Shown here piece after piece: positions 44,982 to 55,069 of a stretch of DNA of 64,000 nucleotides. The DNA is from Paludibacteraceae bacterium (GTDB lineage: Bacteria; Bacteroidota; Bacteroidia; Bacteroidales; Paludibacteraceae). A model generated the notes under the pieces. It saw only the letters and a list, made by a program, of their open reading frames with translations. It did no database searches and was not told where the DNA came from. Each line of letters opens with the position of its first letter. Positions within the stretch are counted from its first letter, which is position 1. Location of the stretch: positions 1 through 64,000 of the forward strand of contig JAILLP010000013.1 in assembly GCA_024693065.1 (NCBI GenBank), written 5' to 3'. A program made the position numbers and the translations under genes.

Positions 44982-47900
44982 ATGAGCATTTATGACATCC
45001 TCGCAAAATTCAGACAGGAGACTGTCACTGAGCGCCAAAAAGGCGATGTTTTTGAAAAACTAATGCAGCGTTGGCTGCTATCTGATCCTTCTTATTCCAA
45101 TTTGTTTACAAAAGTTTGGATGTGGAAAGATTCTCCATGTACTGAGAGTTTAGGAAAACAAGATTTGGGTATCGATTTAGTTGCATCAGACGACAATGGT
45201 GGTTACTGGGCTATACAATGCAAATGCTATGACGATAAAACAGTTATTCAGAAAGCGGCAGTAGATTCCTTTTTAGCTAATAGTTCACGTCAATTCAATA
45301 TAGACAATCAAACATATTCATTCGCTGGTAGACTTTGGATTTCTACTACAAATAAATTTGGGAAAAATGCAGAGCAATCTTTAGAGAATCAAAACCCGCC
45401 AGTCAACAAAGTAAGTCTAAACACTTTAAATGATTCACAAGTGGATTGGGAGTTGTTGTTGAATGGAAAGAACGGAACCGATGCACTTCGTAAAAAGGCC
45501 ACACCCAGGGATTATCAATTGCCTATCATTGATGCTGCACTAGATCATTTCAGTCAGAACGAGAGAGGAACATTAGTAATGGCATGCGGAACAGGAAAAA
45601 CTCTAACCTCAATGTTTATAGCTCAACAAATGCTTAAAAACAAGGGGTTGGTTTTGTTTTTGGCTCCATCAATAGCATTGGTTGCACAATCTCTCAATAG
45701 TTGGTTCGCAAATTCGGAGAAACCTATCAAAGCAGTTTGTGTATGCTCAGACAGTAGTGCTGGGTCTATTGAGTATAATGAAGAGGAAGACCACATGGTA
45801 GAATCCTTAACAGACTTGCCAATACGTTCATGCACTAATCCTAAGGCAATCATAGATGAAATCGAGAGATATAAGAATCATGATGGTTTACTTATTTGTT
45901 TCTCCACTTACCAGAGTATTGATGTCGTAAAAACAGCGCAAAGCACGTTGATGGAGAAAAGCGGAGGGGAATTTGGAGAATTTGATCTAATCATTTGTGA
46001 CGAGGCTCATAGAACTGCGTCTGTAAAAATAAGCGGGAAAAATGAGACAGATTTCACAAAAGTACATAATGGAAATTATGTCAAAGCCAAGCATAGAATG
46101 TATATGACCGCTACTCCGAAGATATACAACGAAGCAAGTAAAAACAAAGCAGACTTGAACGATGATCTTCTTTTCTCCATGGATAAGGAGGAGTATTTTG
46201 GAAAGCATTTCTATAATCTTGATTTCGGCACAGCTGTAGATAAAGGGCTATTGACTGATTATAAGGTTTTAGTCCTTACCATAGATGAAAAAAATGCCAA
46301 TTCTGAGTTTCTTAATGCTTATAAGAGATATGTGGATCAACATAATCAAGAAACTCCCGATAAAGAACATATACATCATATAACTCCAGAACAGCAAGCG
46401 ATGATTATAGGTTCAGTAAGTGCTATGAGTAAGCAATTGCTGTACGCCAACAAGGATGACTTTGCTGAAGATGAAAATATAGGCAAACCAATGCATACGG
46501 CCATTGCCTTCTGCGATAACGTAAGACGCTATAAAAAAACAAAAGAAGGGGTTTATGTGGCGGAAGAAATATCACAGGCTTTTGAGGATGTTACTGCTGT
46601 TTACAAAAAAGTTTTTGAGGGGGATGAGGATTCAAAAGAATTCTTGGAGAAGCTTGTTGATGTGAAATCCACTATGGTAAGCGGTGATATGCCGACTAAT
46701 GAAAGGAACGAAAACTTGAACATACTTCGTGAATCTTTTGATCCTTATGAGAAGCGCAGTAACATCGTGTGCAATGTTAACTGTCTTAGTGAGGGTGTGG
46801 ATGTCCCTGCTCTGGATGCCGCAATTTTCTTGGCTTCTAAGAAGTCCATGATAACCATTGTCCAATCCGTAGGACGTGTCATGCGAAAATTCGAGGGCAA
46901 GAAGTACGGATATATCATAGTTCCTGTGGTGATTCCTATAGGTGCCGACCCTGTCAAGGAGATGGACAAAAACGAGCGTTACAAGTTAGTGTGGAACATC
47001 TTGAATGCGATGCGCTCTCATGACGAACGTTTGGCGGCAGAACTTAGCAACCACAATTACACTCATGTGAAAATCGTATCGCCTCGTCCTCCAAGAGGAG
47101 GAAATGGAGGAACTGGCGGTGGCAGACCTACTGGAGGCGGAGGAAAAACTGAGGGACCAATCCTCTTCCCTGAAGAGTTAGAGTTCGTTGATAAACTTTA
47201 CGCCCGTATGGTGGATAAGGTAGGTGATCGTCTTTATTGGGATAAGTGGTCTACAAAAGTTGGAGACATCGCCCAAAACTTTATCGCCAGACTTAATGAG
47301 TTGGTGGAGAACGACAAATATGTTAAAGAGGTTGATCATTTTGTATCTGACTTACAAAAAAACATCAACCCTTCAATTGACAGAGAACAAGCCATCACGT
47401 TCCTTGCCCAGCAATTGATTACGAAACCAGTGTTCGATGCGTTATTCCCAGATTATCAATTCGCTAAGAACAATACAGTCAGCAAGAGTATCCAAAGTGT
47501 CTTGGATGTGATTCAAGACGAAGCCTTCGTATCGGATAGGAATGTGTTGGAATCTTTCTACAACAATGTTTCCCAAGTTTGTGGAACATTACGAACTATC
47601 GATGAGAAGCAAGATACAATTAAAACGTTGTATGAGAAGTTCTTTAAGAAAGCCTTTCCTCGGATTGTAGAACAATTGGGAATAATATATACGCCCGTCG
47701 ATTGTGTCAACTTTATCATCAAGAGCGTAGATGATGTTTTGAAAAAAGAATTCAAAGTGTCACTAAAAGACAGAGGGGTGAATATTCTTGATCCATTTAC
47801 TGGAACAGGTACATTTATCACCCAAACATTGAACTATCTGAAAAATCATGGCATAACTGACGAAGATTTAAGATATAAGTACCTCAACGAGATACACTGT

Positions 47901-50660
47901 AACGAAATCGTCCTGCTCTCTTATTACATCGCCGATGTGAATATTGAAAGCGTATACAATGACATTGTTTCTGAAAAAGGGTATCTTCCGTACAACAACA
48001 TTTGCTTGACTGACACATTCCAATTAACTGAAAGTAAACAATATAAATTCAAAGGTGAAGGTTATTATTTCATCGAGAACACGAAACAAATAGAACAACA
48101 AAAAAAGACTCCGATTAAGGTTATCATAGCCAATCCTCCATATTCAATAGGACAAAAATCTGCCGATGATATGGCTGCGAACTTACATTACGAGGATTTG
48201 GAGAGTAGGATTGAGCAAACCTATGCCAAGAGATCCTCAGCTAATCTCCAAAAGTCCATCTATGATAGTTACATCAAAGCTTTCAGATGGGCTTCTGACC
48301 GTATTCATGAGAATGGAGAAACGGGAGGTGTTGTGGCATTCATAAGTAATGGTTCTTGGCTAGATGGTAATGCATTGGATGGTTTTAGAAAGTGTATCGA
48401 GGAAGAGTTCAGCGATATATATGTGTTCAATCTTCGAGGCAATCAGAGAACAAGCGGCGAATTGAGTCGTAAAGAGGGAGGTAAAATATTCGGAAGCGGA
48501 AGTAGGACTCCTGTTTCCATTACCATTCTTGTCGATAACCCACATAAGTCTCCAGAAAGATTTGCTGTTTGGAAGAAGCTTAAAGATGCAGAGATAGAAT
48601 TCAAACAATGTATTTTAACGGATGAAGAGAAAAAGTTGATGAAAGCTGATATCCATTATCTTGATATTGGCGATTATCTGACGCAACAACAGAAACTTGA
48701 TAAAATCAAGAAGATAGGATCCGTTCTATCAAAAGACTTTGGAAAAGGAAGAATCTCTCCAAACGAACATGGAGATTGGATTTCCATGAGAAATGATGCG
48801 TTCAAAGAACTAATTTCGATTAATCCAGAGAAGAACTTTGACGAAAAGTCGAATGCATTCTTTACAATGGAAGCCGTCGGTGTAGCTACAGGAAGAGATC
48901 CATACGTTTGCAAATTCTCAAAAAAAGCATTAAAACAGGGAATAGACAAATTCATTGCTTTCTATGATAATCAGAGGAAGAATTATGCTTTAAAATCAAA
49001 AACCAATCCAACACTTAAAGTTGAAGATTTAATTGATACCGACAAGACTCAGATATCCTGGACTGTAAATATGAAGAAGTATTGTGAAAAGAACATAGAA
49101 CTGTCTTATAGCGATACTGATTTTATTGAAGGATCATATCGTCCTTTCCAAAAAATGAGCCTATGTTACAATCAGTATATGATAGAACGTCCAGGTCAAT
49201 GGAGAAAATTGTTTCCTACAAACGAGCATGGCAATTTTGTTATTGGAATAAGTTGCATTGGATCATCCAAACAACTCACATCGATAGTATCAAATAACAT
49301 TGTTGATTACCACTATTGTGGTGACACACACTGTTTCCCTCTTTATTGGTATGAGACCAAAGAGGAATATAACAAACGTACTAAGAAGAAGGGAAATCCA
49401 GGAATGAAATCATTATTTGATGATGACGATATGTATGATTATAAAAGAATAGGCTTCGATGAGTATGGCTATCTTCGTCATGATGGAATCTCTGATTATA
49501 TTCTCAAAGAATTCAGAACTCGTTACGGTTTAAGTGCTAAATCTACGGACATTACCAAGGAAGATATATTCTACTATGTGTATGGACTTCTTCATAGTGA
49601 GGATTATAGGACAACTTTTGAAGCTGATTTGAAGAAAATGTTGCCAAGGATTCCGATTGTCGAAAGTGCAAAAGAGTTCAAAGCATTTATGGAAGCAGGA
49701 CGAAAACTAGCTGAATTACATCTGAATTATGAGGAGGTAGAACCATACCCAGGCGTAACCGGCAATGAGACCGGCACGAAACAGGATGAGTACGCCTACT
49801 ACACCGTGGAGAAGATGCGTTTCCCTACTGGAATGAAGGCCAAAGACAAGCCAAACACCATCCTCTACAACGGACATATCGTGGTGAAGAACATACCACA
49901 GGTGGCCTACGACTACGTGGTGAACGGCAAGTCAGCCATCGAATGGATTATGGAGCGGTATCAGGTCACCATAGACAAAGAGAGCCTTATCAAGAACGAC
50001 CCGAACGACTGGAGCCGAGAGCACGAAAAGCCTCGCTACATACTCGACCTACTGCTGAGCGTCATCAACGTGAGCGTGCAGACGGTGGCAATCGTGAAGA
50101 GCCTGCCAGCCCTCCATCTGGACGCGGCACAGCGCACCGCCGCCCAACAAGCAGAAGAAAGAGTAGCTAAGCCTGCTATAGAAATCATGGAAGAGGTGGA
50201 AGAAGAAGCGAAGTTTGTCCAATTCCTGCCATACTACAATCTGAAGGCAGCCTGCGGTGCATTCGAGTCAAACGAACTGCCTACACAAACAGGCTGGATA
50301 GACATCTCAGCAAGCGGAGTCCATCCGAAGGGAGACAAGAATTATTTCGTCTGCCAAGCCAAAGGCAACTCCATGCAACCAAGAATCGAGGATGGCGATT
50401 GGGTCATCTGCCGTTTCTATACACCAGACAACGGAGGTAGTCGTAACGGTAAGATGGTGATTGCGCAAATCAGCGAATATGACGGCGACTATGATGGCAA
50501 ATACACCCTCAAGGAGTATCACAGCGAGAAGAACGCTGACGGTAGCCGCAAATCCATCACCCTCCGTCCGCTCAACAAAGCCTACTCCCCTATCGAACTG
50601 CACGAAGAGGATGATGTGAAGGTGGTGGCTGTGGTAGAGGCGGTAATGAGAGGAGACTAA
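44982..50660 (+). CDS. Type ISP restriction-modification enzyme with C-terminal S24 (LexA/UmuD-like) peptidase domain
   Basis: 1892 residues from the ATG at 44982 (an in-frame ATG at 44904 lies within the leader). Domains in order: Mrr-type PD-(D/E)xK nuclease (GIDL near 62, QCK near 80); SF2 helicase with MACGTGKT (~203), CDEAH (~337) and SVGRVMRKF; coupling region; N6-adenine methylase with LDPFTGTGTF (~936) and NPPY (~1049); recognition domain to about 1750. This is the LlaGI/LlaBIII layout: one chain methylates one strand and, on unmodified DNA, translocates and cuts. The last ~140 residues are extra: KAACGAF, then GNSMQPRIEDGDWV with Ser1797 and a Lys about 47 residues later in YTLKEY, matching S24 peptidases with a UmuD-like Cys-Gly site. 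Composition shifts to higher GC from ~49.74 kb. Confidence 0.92.
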   Translation: MSIYDILAKFRQETVTERQKGDVFEKLMQRWLLSDPSYSNLFTKVWMWKDSPCTESLGKQDLGIDLVASDDNGGYWAIQCKCYDDKTVIQKAAVDSFLANSSRQFNIDNQTYSFAGRLWISTTNKFGKNAEQSLENQNPPVNKVSLNTLNDSQVDWELLLNGKNGTDALRKKATPRDYQLPIIDAALDHFSQNERGTLVMACGTGKTLTSMFIAQQMLKNKGLVLFLAPSIALVAQSLNSWFANSEKPIKAVCVCSDSSAGSIEYNEEEDHMVESLTDLPIRSCTNPKAIIDEIERYKNHDGLLICFSTYQSIDVVKTAQSTLMEKSGGEFGEFDLIICDEAHRTASVKISGKNETDFTKVHNGNYVKAKHRMYMTATPKIYNEASKNKADLNDDLLFSMDKEEYFGKHFYNLDFGTAVDKGLLTDYKVLVLTIDEKNANSEFLNAYKRYVDQHNQETPDKEHIHHITPEQQAMIIGSVSAMSKQLLYANKDDFAEDENIGKPMHTAIAFCDNVRRYKKTKEGVYVAEEISQAFEDVTAVYKKVFEGDEDSKEFLEKLVDVKSTMVSGDMPTNERNENLNILRESFDPYEKRSNIVCNVNCLSEGVDVPALDAAIFLASKKSMITIVQSVGRVMRKFEGKKYGYIIVPVVIPIGADPVKEMDKNERYKLVWNILNAMRSHDERLAAELSNHNYTHVKIVSPRPPRGGNGGTGGGRPTGGGGKTEGPILFPEELEFVDKLYARMVDKVGDRLYWDKWSTKVGDIAQNFIARLNELVENDKYVKEVDHFVSDLQKNINPSIDREQAITFLAQQLITKPVFDALFPDYQFAKNNTVSKSIQSVLDVIQDEAFVSDRNVLESFYNNVSQVCGTLRTIDEKQDTIKTLYEKFFKKAFPRIVEQLGIIYTPVDCVNFIIKSVDDVLKKEFKVSLKDRGVNILDPFTGTGTFITQTLNYLKNHGITDEDLRYKYLNEIHCNEIVLLSYYIADVNIESVYNDIVSEKGYLPYNNICLTDTFQLTESKQYKFKGEGYYFIENTKQIEQQKKTPIKVIIANPPYSIGQKSADDMAANLHYEDLESRIEQTYAKRSSANLQKSIYDSYIKAFRWASDRIHENGETGGVVAFISNGSWLDGNALDGFRKCIEEEFSDIYVFNLRGNQRTSGELSRKEGGKIFGSGSRTPVSITILVDNPHKSPERFAVWKKLKDAEIEFKQCILTDEEKKLMKADIHYLDIGDYLTQQQKLDKIKKIGSVLSKDFGKGRISPNEHGDWISMRNDAFKELISINPEKNFDEKSNAFFTMEAVGVATGRDPYVCKFSKKALKQGIDKFIAFYDNQRKNYALKSKTNPTLKVEDLIDTDKTQISWTVNMKKYCEKNIELSYSDTDFIEGSYRPFQKMSLCYNQYMIERPGQWRKLFPTNEHGNFVIGISCIGSSKQLTSIVSNNIVDYHYCGDTHCFPLYWYETKEEYNKRTKKKGNPGMKSLFDDDDMYDYKRIGFDEYGYLRHDGISDYILKEFRTRYGLSAKSTDITKEDIFYYVYGLLHSEDYRTTFEADLKKMLPRIPIVESAKEFKAFMEAGRKLAELHLNYEEVEPYPGVTGNETGTKQDEYAYYTVEKMRFPTGMKAKDKPNTILYNGHIVVKNIPQVAYDYVVNGKSAIEWIMERYQVTIDKESLIKNDPNDWSREHEKPRYILDLLLSVINVSVQTVAIVKSLPALHLDAAQRTAAQQAEERVAKPAIEIMEEVEEEAKFVQFLPYYNLKAACGAFESNELPTQTGWIDISASGVHPKGDKNYFVCQAKGNSMQPRIEDGDWVICRFYTPDNGGSRNGKMVIAQISEYDGDYDGKYTLKEYHSEKNADGSRKSITLRPLNKAYSPIELHEEDDVKVVAVVEAVMRGD

Positions 50661-50709
50661 AGACTAAAAATAGGGAAGAGAAGTTCCAAACAACCCAACC
50701 ATCCTAAGC

Positions 50710-51867
50710 CTAAAACAACTCCCCGTCCCATAAGGCTTTCAGGAAATCGGTGGCATATAAAACGCTGATGCCGTCTTCTGTCGCACGACTGATTTTATCA
50801 AGTCCCACGACAATTAGCTTCGTGTCGGGATATTCGTCCCGAAAACTTCGCAACCCCTTTAGATGTCTGTTCTGTATTTCCTCGGACGATTTAATCTCTA
50901 TGGCAAACAATATATCTGATGAGTATTCATCTGAAACGACAACATCCACCTCAATGCCCGATGCGGTGCGCCAATAGCTGAGTACGACATGTTTTTGCCT
51001 ATAATCAACGTATGCCACAAGTTCCTGAACGATAAAGTGTTCGAACGCATGACCGAAGTCAGCGGAACCAGGAAGGAGGTTCACCCTGTGCGTGAGATAA
51101 TTGACGATACCCACATCGAAATAATAGAACTTGGGAGCCTTTATGACTCTACGCTGCCGAACCTTGGTATACGCAGGGAGCATGAATCCGACAAGCGTCT
51201 CCTCCAATATCGAAAAATATTCCTTGACCGTCACAGCGCTCACTCCGCAGTCTGACGCAATGTTGTTATAATTCACCATCTCACCATCGGACAAGGCGGC
51301 AACCTCGAGAAAACGGGTGAATGAGGACAAATTGCGGCTCAATGCCTCGGCCATGATCTCCTGTTGCAGGTAATCGCCAACGTATGCCTGTAACCTCTTG
51401 GTGGCATTCTCCGTCAGATAATGGCGGGGAAGCATACCGTTATTGCAGGCCTTGATCAGATTGAAATCAGGGATTTCTGCGCTAACCAATGGCAAGAGCC
51501 TGCATCGCAACGCCCTGCCACCCAGCAGATTTGTTCCGTAACGCTTGAGTTTCCTTGCGCTGGAACCACTGAGAATGAAATGGATATCCTTCCTGACGAT
51601 AAGCCACTGCACCTCATTGAGTAAATCCGGGAGTTTCTGCACCTCGTCTATGATAACAATGTCGCCGGGCTGTTTGCTTTGCAGGTCTTCCCGCAAAAGG
51701 GAAGGATTACGCCGCAACCGCTCAAAAGTGTCGAGACGCAGCAAATCGATGTACGTCGCATCAGGGAAAAGATTGACAAGCAAAGTACTTTTCCCTGTTT
51801 GTCTAGCACCCCATAGGAACACGCTGTCGGTTTGAACATCCTCTATTTTCAGAATCCTTTCTATCAT
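50710..51867 (-). CDS. AAA ATPase with DUF4143 domain
   Basis: 385 residues. Walker A GARQTGKST (about 20-28) and Walker B IVIIDEVQKLP, sensor ILSGSSARKL, then the C-terminal DUF4143 domain, which has a restriction-like fold (EVDVVVSDEY, FAIEIKSSE). Members are widespread in Bacteroidota with unclear function; the C-terminal E...IEIKS resembles a nuclease core. It converges on the type ISP gene and is divergent from the HerA gene. Confidence 0.9.
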   Translation of the reverse strand: MIERILKIEDVQTDSVFLWGARQTGKSTLLVNLFPDATYIDLLRLDTFERLRRNPSLLREDLQSKQPGDIVIIDEVQKLPDLLNEVQWLIVRKDIHFILSGSSARKLKRYGTNLLGGRALRCRLLPLVSAEIPDFNLIKACNNGMLPRHYLTENATKRLQAYVGDYLQQEIMAEALSRNLSSFTRFLEVAALSDGEMVNYNNIASDCGVSAVTVKEYFSILEETLVGFMLPAYTKVRQRRVIKAPKFYYFDVGIVNYLTHRVNLLPGSADFGHAFEHFIVQELVAYVDYRQKHVVLSYWRTASGIEVDVVVSDEYSSDILFAIEIKSSEEIQNRHLKGLRSFRDEYPDTKLIVVGLDKISRATEDGISVLYATDFLKALWDGELF

Positions 51868-51892
51868 TGCTCATAACGTTATTTCAACGTTG

Positions 51893-51974
51893 CAAACATA
51901 GTAATTTTTCATGATAATCCAAAGTGCAACTTTATTTTATCATGATAATCTAAAGTACAACTTTAGTTTATCAT
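51893..51974 (-). promoter_or_regulatory. Promoter with 31-bp operator-like repeats (DUF4143 ATPase)
   Basis: On the minus strand TTTG (51920-51923), a 19-bp gap and TATGTTTG (51893-51900) form a strong promoter about 20 nt upstream of the start. Two 31-bp repeats (51910-51940, 51941-51971) each begin CATGATAATC and contain an AAAGT...ACTTT inverted repeat plus TTATCATGATAA at their junction. The first overlaps the -33 box, as an autoregulatory operator would. Confidence 0.6.
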
Positions 51975-52057
51975 ACTTTTTCATCTGTCTGCCCCTCCAC
52001 TTGTTCGGAGCAGCAAACTAACCTCCTATAAACCTTAACATTTCGCTCTTTTTTTAC

Positions 52058-52065
52058 TATATTTG
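52058..52065 (+). promoter_or_regulatory. -7 element of the HerA-like gene
   Basis: TATATTTG, 30 nt before the ATG at 52095. Confidence 0.55.
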
Positions 52066-52094
52066 CGGAAAACAAAGAATAAAAACGACATACT

Positions 52095-53579
52095 ATGTTA
52101 GATAACGAAAACCGCTTATACATAGCGCATTCGGACCATCCGCTCTACATCGAGCCTAAGATGGCGAACAGACACGGCCTCATCGCAGGCGCGACCGGAA
52201 CAGGAAAGACAGTTTCCCTCCAAGTATTGGCAGAATCATTCAGTGATTTGGGTGTCCCTTGCTTCATGGCTGACATGAAGGGCGACCTCTCGGGCGTCTA
52301 CAAAGAGGGTACCCTGACCAAATTCATCGAAAAGAGACAAAACGAGTTTGGCGTCACGTTCGACTTCCAACCTTACCCTGTCCAGTTCTTCGATGTCTAC
52401 GGGGAACAAGGTGTTCCGATGCGTGTGACCATCAAGAACTTCGGCGTACTGCTATTCTCCCGCATCATGTCGCTCACCGACACGCAGGAGGGCGTGCTGG
52501 CCGCTGTCTTCCGCATCTGCGAGGATAGGAACATGCCGCTGGACGACCTGAAGGACCTCCGCGCTGCGCTCAACTACATAGGGCAGAACGCCAAGGAGTT
52601 CCAAACGGAATACGGTAACATCTCGTCCATATCCGTAGGCGCCATCCAACGAAACCTGTTGGCGCTGGAGGAGCAGGGCGGCGACCTCTTCTTCGGCCTT
52701 CCTGAATTCAAGATCGAGGATTTCTTCGTCACGGAAAGAATGCACGACACCAAGAAGGGTATGCTCAACATCCTCGCGGCGGATAAGCTCTACCACAACC
52801 CAAGGCTCTACTCCGCCTTCCTGATGTGGCTCCTGACCTCCATCTACAACGAGTTGCCTGAGGTGGGAGACCTGGACAAGCCTAAGTTCATCTTCTTCTT
52901 CGACGAGGCGCACCTGCTGTTCGACGACGCATCCAAGGCGTTGCTGACGCAGATAGAGAAGATCGTCCGCCTGATCCGTTCCAAGGGAGTCGGCGTCTAC
53001 TTCATCACCCAAAACCCGATGGATATTCCGGAAAACGTTTTGGGTCAATTGGGTAACAAGATACAACACGCCCTCCGCGCCTTCACGCCTAAGGACCAGA
53101 AGGCGGTCAAGGCCGTGGCGCAATCTTTCCGCACCAACGAATCCTTCGACACGGAGAAGGCGTTGCTTGAATTGGAGACGGGAGAGGCCCTGATCTCCTT
53201 CCTCGACGAGAAAGGTGCCCCTAACGTGGTGGAAAGGGCGAAGATGCTCTGCCCGCAGGGTCAAATCGGTCCGATCACCGAGGAGGAGAGGAAGAAGGCC
53301 ATCAAGGAGTCTGGTCTCGAGAAATCGTACCGCGAGACGGAAGACCGCCGCTCCGCCTACGAGATACTGATCGACGACGCGAAGAAACAGGAAGAGCAGA
53401 AATCCAAAGAGATAGCCGCCAAAGAGGAGGAGAGCAAGAAAAAGCAAAAGGAGAAGGAGGACGAGAAAACTCAAAAAGCCTCTAAGAAGAGAAACAAGGC
53501 CATCTGGAAATGGATCGTCACGAACATATTGAAACCACTAGGGAAAGCCTTGGTCAAGAACATAACGAAGAAACGTTAA
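52095..53579 (+). CDS. HerA/DUF853-type ATPase
   Basis: 494 residues. Walker A AGATGTGKTVSLQ near 32-44 and Walker B FIFFFDEAHLLF in the middle, with the DUF853 blocks MADMKGDLSG and YFITQNPMDIP. The last ~80 residues are a Lys/Glu-rich coiled coil with a basic end. Family members are hexameric DNA pumps or are linked to defence; nothing here proves a partner nuclease, though the DUF4143 ATPase is divergent next door. dacB follows after 30 bp. Confidence 0.9.
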   Translation: MLDNENRLYIAHSDHPLYIEPKMANRHGLIAGATGTGKTVSLQVLAESFSDLGVPCFMADMKGDLSGVYKEGTLTKFIEKRQNEFGVTFDFQPYPVQFFDVYGEQGVPMRVTIKNFGVLLFSRIMSLTDTQEGVLAAVFRICEDRNMPLDDLKDLRAALNYIGQNAKEFQTEYGNISSISVGAIQRNLLALEEQGGDLFFGLPEFKIEDFFVTERMHDTKKGMLNILAADKLYHNPRLYSAFLMWLLTSIYNELPEVGDLDKPKFIFFFDEAHLLFDDASKALLTQIEKIVRLIRSKGVGVYFITQNPMDIPENVLGQLGNKIQHALRAFTPKDQKAVKAVAQSFRTNESFDTEKALLELETGEALISFLDEKGAPNVVERAKMLCPQGQIGPITEEERKKAIKESGLEKSYRETEDRRSAYEILIDDAKKQEEQKSKEIAAKEEESKKKQKEKEDEKTQKASKKRNKAIWKWIVTNILKPLGKALVKNITKKR

Positions 53580-53609
53580 CACAACCATTCGATATGGGAG
53601 GAAAATAAC

Positions 53610-55043
53610 ATGCGGAAAGTCTTTTTAAACCTTATCCTATCCGTTACGCTTTGCATGTCCGCCATGGCGCAGGAGAACAAAGCCATCGAGGAGTTCGTCA
53701 ACTCCGACAACCTCATACAGGCGGGCATAGGTTTTTTGGTGAAGGATATCACCAACGGACGTGTCGTGGCGAGCTACCAGGAGATGACGGACAGGAACCC
53801 TGCCTCCGTCACCAAGATCATCACGACGGCCTCCGCCATGGAGATGCTTTCCGACACTTTCCGATTCAAGACAAACATCGAATACTGCGGCACGATCGTC
53901 GATTCGACGCTTCACGGCGACCTCTACATCCGTGGTGGAGGCGACCCGACCTTGGGCTCCGCCTATGCGCCGAGCGCAGGCGATTTCTACGCCGAGGCAC
54001 TGCTTGCCCTGCAACAGAAGGGCATCAAACGGATCACGGGACATGTGGTGGGCGACGCCTCCGTCTTCAGGGAGGACGGCGCACCGTTCCATTGGCTGGT
54101 GGAGGACATCGGATCCTCCTACTCGCCGACCCCCTCCGGCCTCAACATCCATGACAACCTGCTGGGCATCGTGCTGTCGTCCGACTCCTGCGGGGTCTCC
54201 TACACGAGTTGCACGCCCTCTACGGGACTTTTACAGCCTAAGATAGAGATGACCCAGACCGGGAAGGAAAAAGCGTGGAGAATGACGAAAACGGACTTCT
54301 CCTGGGCTCCCACGTTCAGGGGCAACCTGCCGGTCGACACGAAACAATTCCTCAAGACGGAGATGCCAGAGCCTGCCCTCTTCTTGGCCGACTCCCTCCG
54401 CAACCTGCTGATCAGCGCAGGCATCACGGTCGATTCACTCGCCACCACGGTCAGATGGTACAAGCGGGACTCGATCCGCGACACGCTCTTCGTGCACAAG
54501 TCCGCCACGCTGAAGGAGATCGAGCGGGTCACCAACCACAAGAGCAACAACCTCTATGCGGAGAGCATCTTCCTCATCCTATCCAAGCAGAAGGACAGCC
54601 TCGCGCCCTGCGTGGGATGGCGGTCCGCCAGTGTGATATCCAAGTATTGGTCGGGGCTGGGCATCGAGACAAAGCGGGTCTTCCAAGTGGATGGATCGGG
54701 GCTCTCGATGAAAAACGCCCTCTCGCCGAAGTTCATGGTGGACGTGCTCTCCTACATGCATAATCAAAGCACCTATTCGAAATCCTTCCTCCAGACACTA
54801 CCCACAGCCGGCAGGAACGGCACCGTGGCGGGTTTCATGAAGGGCACCGCCTTGGAAGGCAAGGCGTTCGTCAAGAGCGGTAGCATGGAGCGCGTGCAGA
54901 ACTACGCCGGCTACATCAACGCCAACAACAAATGGTACGCCTTCAGCATCATGGTCTCCAACTTCTCCGGACAGCGGAAACCGATGGTGCAACAAATCGC
55001 CAAGATGATCAATACGGTAATCGCGGAGGATAAGGGGAAATAG
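53610..55043 (+). CDS. dacB: D-alanyl-D-alanine carboxypeptidase / endopeptidase (PBP4 type)
   Basis: 477 residues with a signal peptide (cleaved after AMAQ). The penicillin-binding triad is intact: SVTK (about 65), SNN (about 311) and KSGS (about 422). A large inserted domain between SxxK and SxN is typical of class C PBP4. It trims peptidoglycan cross-links in the periplasm. An unusually strong Shine-Dalgarno site (GGGAGGAAA) precedes the start. Confidence 0.94.
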   Translation: MRKVFLNLILSVTLCMSAMAQENKAIEEFVNSDNLIQAGIGFLVKDITNGRVVASYQEMTDRNPASVTKIITTASAMEMLSDTFRFKTNIEYCGTIVDSTLHGDLYIRGGGDPTLGSAYAPSAGDFYAEALLALQQKGIKRITGHVVGDASVFREDGAPFHWLVEDIGSSYSPTPSGLNIHDNLLGIVLSSDSCGVSYTSCTPSTGLLQPKIEMTQTGKEKAWRMTKTDFSWAPTFRGNLPVDTKQFLKTEMPEPALFLADSLRNLLISAGITVDSLATTVRWYKRDSIRDTLFVHKSATLKEIERVTNHKSNNLYAESIFLILSKQKDSLAPCVGWRSASVISKYWSGLGIETKRVFQVDGSGLSMKNALSPKFMVDVLSYMHNQSTYSKSFLQTLPTAGRNGTVAGFMKGTALEGKAFVKSGSMERVQNYAGYINANNKWYAFSIMVSNFSGQRKPMVQQIAKMINTVIAEDKGK

Positions 55044-55069
55044 AAGTATTCTGACATAACATTGCCAAT

